Assembly: GCA_937890875.1 (NCBI GenBank)
Contig: CALAEB010000150.1
Coordinates: 1 to 6,443 of the forward strand
DNA from: an uncultured Anaerolineaceae bacterium
Lineage (GTDB): Bacteria > Chloroflexota > Anaerolineae > Anaerolineales > Anaerolineaceae
DNA length: 6,443 bases
Direction: 5' to 3'
Shown here: positions 1 through 5,047 of the stretch, piece after piece
How positions within the stretch are numbered: the first letter of the stretch is position 1
Layout of the letters: every line of letters begins with the position of its first letter
Program-made: the position numbers and the translations under genes
The notes under the pieces: generated by a model
Seen by the model: only the letters and a program-made list of their open reading frames with translations
What the model was told of the DNA's origin: nothing
The model's database searches: none

Positions 1-4
1 AAAA

Positions 5-55
5 TTTGTTGTTCTTTTATTTTTGCGCGGAGCGCAAAAATAAAAGAACAACAAA
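5..55. repeat. 24-bp perfect inverted repeat (long hairpin)
   Basis: Positions 5-28 and 32-55 are perfect reverse complements with a 3-nt centre (GGA). The tip is GC-rich (GCGC) and the rest of the arms is AT-rich. On the minus strand the hairpin is followed by TTTT, so it could end minus-strand transcription from the phosphatase gene about 340 nt upstream. On the plus strand no T-run follows, though it could still protect or end a transcript entering from the left. The arms are longer than in a usual intrinsic terminator. Confidence 0.75.
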
Positions 56-396
56 GAATTCTTCTCGTATTTCGAATTGTTGCTGGCAAGCAGGAATTTT
101 AAATTAGGAAAATTCTTTCGAATGAAACACGACAACAGCCATGCACTCGCATCGGAACCGGTTCAAGTGTCGAAAGCCGGATTATTATCCGGGCGTTCGG
201 AATGCAATAAGTGGAGTAAGTGTTTCATCAGGTAATTCGAAATATAAAGACCGGTTTGTACAACAAAAAAGTTTTCGGTTTGTTCAAATTTCACTGTCTG
301 AACCGAAATTCAGCCGGGTGTATTTGGAGGGGAAGTCTGGTTATTGAGTGGGATTGGAGGCTTTTTCTTGTGATGCCGGTCGGGTTGCAACACAAA
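56..396. other. Non-coding stretch, no gene recognised
   Basis: This AT-rich stretch has only short open frames (for example 141-347 and 220-462, plus strand) whose translations are low-complexity and resemble no family I know; the second also runs into the end of the phosphatase gene on the other strand. It holds two weak inverted repeats: a 7-bp AT-rich stem (94-100 with 109-115) and an 8-bp stem (273-280 with 301-308, loop 20 nt). It also has three copies of the palindrome TTCGAA (71, 117 and 236). It may be the 3' untranslated region of the phosphatase transcript. Confidence 0.5.
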
Positions 397-1119
397 TCAA
401 AATCGATAATTGGGGAAGGGCAGCTCGTAGGAAACTTTCCGGATCGGCGCGGATTCTTTTGAAGTCACCTGCATGATCATCACACACATGTCAGCACTAG
501 GTTTTCCTTCGTCCATCTGGATGGCCTGATTCAGGATGAAATCCGCAATCTGCTGCGGATTGGCGGAATTGCAGTCTTCTACCATGGAACGCAGGAGTGT
601 CGGGATATCGATTTCCTGTCCATAGGTCTGCCCGGCATTATAAACGCCGTCCGTGATCATCATGATGATGTTGCCGCTCTCGATTTTTACCTCTGTAATG
701 GATGGAAGAATGTGCTTGGCTCCTCCGATCGGTTTACAGAAATTGTCCCAGACGTTGATCTTGCCAAGCCGGTAATAATAGACCGGAGCCGGATTGTTCC
801 GGCTGACAACGAATGTGCCTGTGTTCAGATCTACGGAAATAATCGTGAGATATGCTTCCGTGTTTCCGCCGTAGGTAGTATATAGCTGATCGGAAATTGC
901 GCGGATCGCCGTGCTGTCACGAACGCCTTCGGATATCATCCCCATTACTTTTGTCGTCACGAAAGATGAAACTGCTTTGGCTTTGTTTCCGGACATAATG
1001 CCATCACAAAGGACAACTGAATAACCTTCTCCGGAGGGGCGCTCAATGAGATCAATTGTCTCGCCGCTCTCATTGGCAGTATATTTTTGTGTCTTCGCAA
1101 TCCCAATTCGCAAATGCAT
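397..1119 (-). CDS. SpoIIE-family (PP2C-like) serine/threonine phosphatase
   Basis: This 240-aa protein is a stand-alone PP2C-like phosphatase domain of the SpoIIE type. Family members use two metal ions to dephosphorylate Ser/Thr on partners, often anti-anti-sigma (STAS) proteins. The metal-binding aspartates appear intact: D39 in VVLCDG, D157 in MITDG and D210 in PSADM. The family-like opening GIAKTQKY, the ESGE patch and EGVRD (residues 64-68) are also present. No signal peptide, membrane helix or N-terminal sensor domain (PAS, GAF, response regulator) is attached, so it should be cytosolic and controlled by something encoded elsewhere. The ATG at 1119 is the first usable start in frame, because an in-frame stop lies four codons upstream, but its ribosome site is poor. 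The nearest GGAGG is 28 nt away and is better placed for another ATG at 1135. No kinase, STAS or sigma-factor gene lies nearby. The family assignment is firm; the target is unknown. Confidence 0.88.
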   Translation of the reverse strand: MHLRIGIAKTQKYTANESGETIDLIERPSGEGYSVVLCDGIMSGNKAKAVSSFVTTKVMGMISEGVRDSTAIRAISDQLYTTYGGNTEAYLTIISVDLNTGTFVVSRNNPAPVYYYRLGKINVWDNFCKPIGGAKHILPSITEVKIESGNIIMMITDGVYNAGQTYGQEIDIPTLLRSMVEDCNSANPQQIADFILNQAIQMDEGKPSADMCVMIMQVTSKESAPIRKVSYELPFPNYRF

Positions 1120-1147
1120 GCACAGATTTTATCATAATTTGAAATAA

Positions 1148-1152
1148 CCTCC
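1148..1152 (-). promoter_or_regulatory. GGAGG Shine-Dalgarno, oddly distant from the phosphatase start
   Basis: Read on the minus strand this is GGAGG. It is 12 nt from an ATG at 1135-1133 that opens a 21-codon frame ending in TGA at 1070. It is 28 nt from the phosphatase ATG at 1119, which is in a different frame. Either the phosphatase is reached by re-initiation or coupling from the small frame, or this site is not used. Confidence 0.4.
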
Positions 1153-1163
1153 GAAAGAACAGG

Positions 1164-1193
1164 AATTTAAATTTCGATTTTTCTTTTCATCAA
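1164..1193 (-). promoter_or_regulatory. Possible promoter of the phosphatase gene
   Basis: On the minus strand TTGATG (1193-1188) and TAAATT (1169-1164) are separated by 18 nt, a fair but not strong sigma70-like pair. The predicted start, near 1157, would place the GGAGG at 1152-1148 very close to the 5' end. It is the best candidate I see upstream of this gene. Confidence 0.28.
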
Positions 1194-1353
1194 CAGTTTC
1201 CCGGCCGGTAATCCGGCTTTGGAACGGTAAACGGAACTTTTTTACCGGCTGACACCGGGTCCCGGCATTTTGGATTGAGAGAGCTGAGATTCAAAAGGAT
1301 TGACCAAATTTCGAATCGCTGAAAAACTGCCGTCAGGGGCGCTTTTCTTCCTG

Positions 1354-1359
1354 TATAAT
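1354..1359 (+). promoter_or_regulatory. -10 element of the methyltransferase promoter
   Basis: An exact TATAAT, preceded directly by TG, lies 54 nt before the methyltransferase start codon. The region about 17 nt upstream (near 1331) does not resemble TTGACA, so the promoter would depend on the strong -10. Transcription would begin near 1366 and give a leader of about 48 nt. Confidence 0.42.
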
Positions 1360-1401
1360 TCCAACAATGATCGAATAAACAGTTGTATAAGAATAGCGTT
1401 C

Positions 1402-1406
1402 GGAGG
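1402..1406 (+). promoter_or_regulatory. Ribosome binding site deciding the methyltransferase start
   Basis: GGAGG lies 7 nt before the ATG at 1414. This fixes that ATG as the start rather than the in-frame TTG at 1300, which has no such site and lies upstream of the likely -10 element. Confidence 0.85.
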
Positions 1407-1413
1407 TATTGCC

Positions 1414-2226
1414 ATGCGCGAAAAAGCGCCGGATTACGGGAACTGGATTTCCGGAAAGACGATTGTTCAGTTGATTTTGTTAGCAGTGCTGAGTGTGATT
1501 TTCTGCGCACTCAGCTTTTCTCCTTTTTCATTCTTTGAAACCTGGAATCCCGGGCTTTTATGGACGGTCCGAATTCTGCTGTCAGGGGTGGCAGTGGTCA
1601 TGCTGGCCCGTTTGATCCGGATGGTCCGTGTCCGCTGGCTTTTTTCATATACAGGCGGAGGGATTTCCGGCCGGATTCTGAATTATGTGCTGTCTTATCT
1701 GGCATGGGATGGGAAAGGGAGTTTGCTGGATGTCGGCTGCGGGAGCGGTGCGCTGTCGATTAAAGCGGCAAAAAAGTATCCGGCCGCGAAGATTACCGGG
1801 GTTGACTTTTGGGAGCCGTCCTGGGCCTATACGCGCGAACAATGTGAGGAAAATGCGGTGATTGAAGGCGTCCGGGAACGGATTGTTTTCCAAAAAGAAG
1901 ACGCCGCGGCCATGTCCTTTGCCGATGGCGCTTTTGATGCCGCGGTGAGCAACTTCGTTTTTCATGAGGTGAAAAGTCAGCCTGACAAGCGGCTGGTCGT
2001 CAAGGAGGCGCTGCGCGTGGTGAAACCCGGTGGCACGTTTGTCTTTCAGGATCTCTTTTACAACCGGGAATTGTATGGCGACCCGGCTGATTTTGTTGAA
2101 GAAGTGAAACGCTATGGCGTCAGTGAAATCGAAATTGTAAAATCGGTCAGGGCAGAATTTTTACCGCGGCTCGTCAAAGCCCACGCGCGGATGAAGGATA
2201 TGGGGCTGATTTACGGGAAGAAGTAG
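1414..2226 (+). CDS. Membrane-anchored class I SAM-dependent methyltransferase
   Basis: This is a 270-aa protein. Two hydrophobic segments near the N-terminus (about residues 17-35 and 48-66) should anchor it in the membrane. A Rossmann-fold methyltransferase domain follows. Motif I, LDVGCGSG, is at residues 105-112. The acidic residue closing the second strand is D131 (in TGVDFW), as expected for binding the SAM ribose. The DAAVSN strand, followed by FHE, is at 175-185. The post-II segment, ALRVVKPGG with a following QD, is at 199-213. This matches the ubiE/type-11 methyltransferase group. I recall similar proteins, opening REKAPDYGNW and annotated only as methyltransferases, in Bacillota and relatives. 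A basic patch (RMVRVR, about 69-74) after the second helix suggests the catalytic domain is cytoplasmic. The gene appears monocistronic and converges on the radical SAM gene. The substrate is unknown; a lipid or quinone would fit the anchor but is only inference. Confidence 0.88.
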   Translation: MREKAPDYGNWISGKTIVQLILLAVLSVIFCALSFSPFSFFETWNPGLLWTVRILLSGVAVVMLARLIRMVRVRWLFSYTGGGISGRILNYVLSYLAWDGKGSLLDVGCGSGALSIKAAKKYPAAKITGVDFWEPSWAYTREQCEENAVIEGVRERIVFQKEDAAAMSFADGAFDAAVSNFVFHEVKSQPDKRLVVKEALRVVKPGGTFVFQDLFYNRELYGDPADFVEEVKRYGVSEIEIVKSVRAEFLPRLVKAHARMKDMGLIYGKK

Positions 2227-2263
2227 TCCCGCTGTTGGAACCGAAGTGAAGGATTGGAATTCC

Positions 2264-2297
2264 GGTTTGGTTCCTTTTGAGCAAAAGGAACCAAACC
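2264..2297. terminator. Palindrome between convergent genes, likely bidirectional terminator
   Basis: Two perfect 16-nt arms (2264-2279 and 2282-2297) flank a 2-nt centre. The element lies 37 nt after the methyltransferase stop and 14 nt after the radical SAM stop, so it is well placed to end both transcripts. Neither side is followed by a true T-tract; the only T-run is inside the arm. It is therefore not a textbook intrinsic terminator, though it may still act as one or as a 3'-end stabiliser. Confidence 0.65.
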
Positions 2298-2311
2298 AAC
2301 AAGCCCCTTAT

Positions 2312-3646
2312 TTATGCTCTATAGGAAATCCATGCCGCCAACCGGCCCAATGTCTGCATGGGAATGATCCTGGTCAACGCAGAAATGAATCTGCCGTACT
2401 TGCGATAGAAAAAATTGAACAGCAGGTAGGGTTTCCGCTGTGCTTTTTTCTCAGGGAAGCGCCGGATAATATTCCCGAAGGAATAAAATTCTCGATACAT
2501 CCAGCGATATCCATCATAGAGTTCCTGCTCCGTCATGCCGGCCGGTTTAAAAACCACATGCGCGGTGTTATAGTTTTCCAGGTTATGATCTGTGATCCGA
2601 TTTTCGGCCTCCATCCGACGATATAAGGCGGTGCCGGGATAGGGTGTGAGAATGTGCGAAGTTAACGTCTCGATGCGCATCTTCACCAGCCAATCAAGCG
2701 TTCGCTTGAAGGTGTCCCCGTGATCGCCATCCAAACCAAACACCATGCTGGCGTTGACCATGATCCCGCGGTTGTGGATGGCTTCCACCACCTTTTCATA
2801 TTGCTCGACTTTGTTGTCTTTGTTCACGCTGGCCAGCGAGGCGCTGTTCATGGACTCAAATCCGATAAATAAGCTCTGGCAGCCGGTCTTTGCCATCAGG
2901 TCGAGCAGGTCTGGATGTGTGGCTATTTTGGTTGTTACGGCCGCGCTCCAGGTGAGGTTCATGCCATCGAGTTGGTGCAGCAGTTCGCGCGTGTAAGCCG
3001 GGCTGCCGATAAAGTTGTCATCGATGAAAAAGATATGCCGGGTGCCCAGCGCCTTGATATCGTGTATTACGTCGGCGAGCGGCCGCAGTAAATACATTCT
3101 GTTCCGGCAGCTGTTGTAACAAAAACCGCAGCGGTTCGGGCAGCCGCGGCTGGTGGTGACCACGTTGGTATACAGATAACGGCTTGGGTCAATCCGCTCG
3201 TATATCGGCGAGTGGATTTCACTGCCCTGAAAATTTTCCATATCGCAGTATTGCGGCTGCAACTGTCCTTTTTCAGCGTCGCCGATCATCTGCGCCCACA
3301 CCCTTTCAGCGGGGCCGATACAGATAGCGTCGAAATACGGCAGGCAGTCTTCCGGGCAGCAGGTAATATGGATCCCTCCGGCTACGACCGGGATGCCTCG
3401 ACGGCGGAAGGCTTCAGCGATTTGCCGTGCGCGCGGCATGACGTCCAAAGTGACGGTAACGGCAACCAAATCGGCGTCGCTGTGCTCGTCGAATCGTTCG
3501 ATATTTTCATTGATCAAAATTGTCTCATGCCTGGCAGGCGTCAGACCGAGCAGGGTCAGCAACGCCAGCGAAGGCGCCATGCAGGTTTTCAGATCGGTGT
3601 CCATCGGGCGCTTATTCATTTTTGGCTGGACCAAAAGAATCTTCAT
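2312..3646 (-). CDS. B12-binding-domain radical SAM protein with DUF4070-like tail
   Basis: This is a 444-aa protein. Residues 1 to about 130 form a cobalamin-binding-like domain (opening MKILLVQPK, with VVAGGIH at 87-93 and GPAERVW at 111-117). The DxHxxG cobalamin-ligand motif is not visible, as in many relatives. The radical SAM core carries C169, C173 and C176 in the CxxxCxxC arrangement that binds the 4Fe-4S cluster. FFIDDNF (206-212), the FIGFES strand (260-265) and TPYPGT (334-339) follow. The tail, from VVFKPAGMTEQELYDGY into WMYREFYS, resembles DUF4070. Related enzymes include methyltransferases and ring-forming or rearranging enzymes such as BchE and HpnR-type proteins; the reaction here cannot be named. 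I chose the ATG at 3646 because the family begins MKILLVQP. The frame stays open upstream only because it overlaps the membrane-protein gene. The start lies 2 nt after that gene's stop with only a weak GGGTGG site, so translational coupling is likely. It is the last gene of a three-gene operon. Confidence 0.88.
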   Translation of the reverse strand: MKILLVQPKMNKRPMDTDLKTCMAPSLALLTLLGLTPARHETILINENIERFDEHSDADLVAVTVTLDVMPRARQIAEAFRRRGIPVVAGGIHITCCPEDCLPYFDAICIGPAERVWAQMIGDAEKGQLQPQYCDMENFQGSEIHSPIYERIDPSRYLYTNVVTTSRGCPNRCGFCYNSCRNRMYLLRPLADVIHDIKALGTRHIFFIDDNFIGSPAYTRELLHQLDGMNLTWSAAVTTKIATHPDLLDLMAKTGCQSLFIGFESMNSASLASVNKDNKVEQYEKVVEAIHNRGIMVNASMVFGLDGDHGDTFKRTLDWLVKMRIETLTSHILTPYPGTALYRRMEAENRITDHNLENYNTAHVVFKPAGMTEQELYDGYRWMYREFYSFGNIIRRFPEKKAQRKPYLLFNFFYRKYGRFISALTRIIPMQTLGRLAAWISYRA

Positions 3647-3648
3647 CG

Positions 3649-4116
3649 CTACATCCACCCGCACAGGAGAACATAGGCAAGATCGGCGAACACCACTGTC
3701 GTCCAATGAATGACGATGAAGAGGGTGAACTTCTCAATGACACCGGTGGGCTCACTTAATATCATCAGATAAAAAAGGGCGACCGCCGCTAACGTCAGGA
3801 TGATCGCTATAGTGAGACAGGTGGTCAGAATCGAAATGTGATATTCGTCATAAGGCCGGCGGCGCGTGATGAGCAAGGCCACGATGGTCAGCGTGATGGT
3901 GACCAGCCCAACCGCGATATAAGCATGATGGCCGGACGCGAGAAAATTTGCCCAGGCCGGCCAAAACCGTCCGTTGTTTCCGGCGGCGCTTACATAGTAG
4001 AGTGTCCGTTTAAACTCCATGTGCCCGGACGTTATAAAGAAGATGACGGCATAAAAAGCCGTGAAAAAGCTGAGACAGATGGCGTTGAAGGCCGGAGATT
4101 GCAATGCGCGTTTCAT
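3649..4116 (-). CDS. Four-helix integral membrane protein, function unknown
   Basis: This is a 155-aa protein with four predicted membrane helices at about residues 11-31, 67-83, 94-121 and 130-154. A longer extramembrane loop between helices 1 and 2 (about 32-66) is rich in aromatic residues, with W52, W55 and a GHH near 62-64. A basic RRRPYDEY stretch follows helix 2. There is no cleavable signal peptide and no catalytic motif I recognise. The start is well supported: AAGGAGG (4133-4127) lies 10 nt upstream, and its ATG overlaps the stop of the upstream regulator as ATGA, a classical coupling arrangement. Small XRE regulators followed by small multi-helix membrane proteins are a recurring pair in Gram-positive-type bacteria, but I cannot give a function. 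The same operon continues into a radical SAM enzyme, so it might serve that enzyme's substrate or sense the membrane; that is inference. Confidence 0.85.
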   Translation of the reverse strand: MKRALQSPAFNAICLSFFTAFYAVIFFITSGHMEFKRTLYYVSAAGNNGRFWPAWANFLASGHHAYIAVGLVTITLTIVALLITRRRPYDEYHISILTTCLTIAIILTLAAVALFYLMILSEPTGVIEKFTLFIVIHWTTVVFADLAYVLLCGWM

Positions 4117-4319
4117 TTTCTGTCTTCCTCCTTAAAAATAAAAAGAAATTCAATCGAGACAACAAAAAAATTCGCCAGATCATGCGCGAGCCAGATCGAG
4201 GGATCAAATTTACCCGTTTCGATCGCGTTGATCGCCTGGCGGGATACGCCCACCCGTTCCCCCAGTTCTTTTTGGGTCAGACCGAGACTTTCCCTGAATT
4301 CCCTGACTTTGTTTTGCAT
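4113..4319 (-). CDS. Small XRE-family helix-turn-helix transcriptional regulator
   Basis: This 68-aa protein is almost entirely one Cro/C1-type helix-turn-helix domain. It opens VREFRESLGLTQKELGERVG; the turn and recognition helix continue VSRQAINAIETGK (residues 24-37), and a helical end follows (AHDLANFFVVSIEFLF). It resembles the short YgzD-like XRE regulators of about 65-70 aa, with no sensor or oligomerisation domain. It should bind DNA as a dimer in the cytoplasm. GGAGGTG (4331-4325) lies 5 nt before the ATG. The gene is first in the operon, behind a near-consensus promoter, and its stop overlaps the start of the membrane-protein gene by 4 nt (ATGA). A small palindrome over its own -10 suggests autorepression. 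The family call is firm; the target and signal are unknown. Confidence 0.93.
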   Translation of the reverse strand: MQNKVREFRESLGLTQKELGERVGVSRQAINAIETGKFDPSIWLAHDLANFFVVSIEFLFIFKEEDRK

Positions 4320-4357
4320 TCGTTCACCTCCATCAATATGTCAGGTCAACCTTACTC

Positions 4358-4368
4358 ATTGTAACAAT
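4358..4368. promoter_or_regulatory. Operator-like palindrome over the -10 element
   Basis: ATTGT and ACAAT form an 11-bp odd palindrome with one central base, covering the whole -10 of the operon promoter. Protein bound here would block RNA polymerase. The adjacent XRE protein is the natural candidate, but such a short AT-rich palindrome could occur by chance. Confidence 0.4.
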
Positions 4369-4386
4369 ACAAAGCTTATGTGTCAA
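4358..4386 (-). promoter_or_regulatory. Strong sigma70-like promoter of the regulator operon
   Basis: On the minus strand a perfect TTGACA (4386-4381) and TACAAT (4363-4358) are separated by exactly 17 nt. Transcription should start near 4351 and give a leader of about 30 nt ending in a good ribosome site. No other promoter is apparent for the three downstream minus-strand genes. Confidence 0.85.
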
Positions 4387-4511
4387 GTAAACATGACTTC
4401 CATATTTTGAAGAAATCTGATTGAGGCTTTTTGTCACCTGACCACATTTTGATGCCTGCTGTGCCTCGAATTTCCCTCACAGCACTTTGTCATGGAGATG
4501 GATCGAAATGC

Positions 4512-4540
4512 TTGACGAAGGAGGGGGGGATGGCTATAAT
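4512..4540 (+). promoter_or_regulatory. Promoter of rpmF
   Basis: TTGACG (4512-4517) and an exact TATAAT (4535-4540) are separated by 17 nt. Transcription should begin near 4547, giving a leader of about 49 nt before the rpmF ATG. A promoter this close to consensus suits a ribosomal protein gene transcribed alone. Confidence 0.85.
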
Positions 4541-4595
4541 TATCCAGCCTGTACAATGGGTATATTTATGGTGGAAAGTATTAAGGAGTTTTAAA

Positions 4596-4793
4596 ATGAC
4601 ACCACTTCCAAAGCGGAAAGTTTCCAGTGCGAGAAGAGATCGCCGGCGCGCCAATGATTTTCTGACACCGAATAATTTGACGGTATGTTCAAATTGCGGT
4701 GAAGTGCGTTTACCGCACACGGTTTGCCCGAACTGTGGATATTACAAAGGGCGCGAGGTGATCAACGTCACCAAAGAAGCGAAGAAAGAATAA
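4596..4793 (+). CDS. rpmF: 50S ribosomal protein L32 (bL32)
   Basis: This is a 65-aa protein of normal length for bL32, a small zinc-containing protein of the large ribosomal subunit. It opens MTPLPKRKVS, continues with the basic ARRDRRRAN tract that contacts rRNA, and has a zinc ribbon: C31-x2-C34 and C44-x2-C47, followed by GYYKGREVI. All four cysteines are present, so this is the zinc-binding form and not the cysteine-free paralogue. AAGGAG (4583-4588) lies 7 nt before the ATG and fixes the start; the frame is open further upstream to 4431 but includes the promoter. In many bacteria rpmF follows a yceD (DUF177) gene and precedes plsX or fabH. Here it stands alone with its own promoter and terminator, divergent from the XRE operon. 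Confidence 0.96.
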   Translation: MTPLPKRKVSSARRDRRRANDFLTPNNLTVCSNCGEVRLPHTVCPNCGYYKGREVINVTKEAKKE

Positions 4794-4804
4794 ATGTACC
4801 ATTG

Positions 4805-4846
4805 AAAAAAAGACGGACTTCCGGAATACAGAAGTCTGTTTTTTTT
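4805..4846 (+). terminator. Intrinsic terminator of rpmF
   Basis: The stem pairs 4812-4821 with 4831-4840 (two G-U pairs, loop of 9 nt), can extend through the flanking A-run and T-run, and ends in eight Ts (4839-4846). It begins about a dozen bases after the rpmF stop. The A-run upstream makes it possibly active in the reverse direction as well. Confidence 0.88.
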
Positions 4847-5036
4847 ATATGCCATCTGTCTGTTTGGTCTCCCGGATTTTCACAGCAGTGATTCGAATTA
4901 TAGAGATCCCTTTCAAATAAAACGAAGGATCTGGGGTCGTCCTGTTTTTATTGGCCAGGCCCTGTCAGGCGGTATGGGGCGCAGTTATGCTGATTTTTGA
5001 TTGCCGGTTGATAGGCCGCACAGGCGGCTGCGGATC

Positions 5037-5040
5037 AGGA
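5037..5040 (+). promoter_or_regulatory. Weak ribosome binding site of the amidohydrolase
   Basis: AGGA lies 7 nt before the ATG at 5048, a modest site compared with others in the window. Just upstream a small stem (5015-5019 with 5024-5028, loop ACAG) may form. No convincing promoter is visible between the rpmF terminator and this gene. Confidence 0.5.
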
Positions 5041-5047
5041 TATAGAC

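Noticed and set aside
141..462. Short plus-strand frames of 68 and 80 codons
   Set aside because: No good ribosome site, no family resemblance, and the second overlaps the end of the phosphatase gene.
1386..1391. TATAAG as an alternative -10 for the methyltransferase
   Set aside because: Transcription from it would start almost at the ribosome binding site, and no -35 is present; TATAAT at 1354 is better.
1300..1413. Upstream in-frame extension of the methyltransferase from a TTG
   Set aside because: It would span the likely -10 element, has no ribosome site, and its residues look non-coding. GGAGG precisely precedes the ATG at 1414.
3647..3706. 20-residue N-terminal extension of the radical SAM protein
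   Set aside because: It overlaps the end of the membrane-protein gene, and the family typically begins at MKILLVQP.
3212..3713. Plus-strand open frames of 154 and 106 codons
   Set aside because: They lie antisense within the radical SAM gene, show no domain and have no ribosome site; they are shadows.
3838..4410. 190-codon plus-strand frame
   Set aside because: It lies antisense to the membrane-protein and XRE genes and across their promoter; its translation has no recognisable features.
4431..4595. N-terminal extension of rpmF, including an ATG at 4530 with a G-rich ribosome-site-like run before it
   Set aside because: The run and that ATG lie inside the promoter, upstream of the expected transcript start near 4547. 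The AAGGAG at 4583 and the standard L32 N-terminus select 4596.
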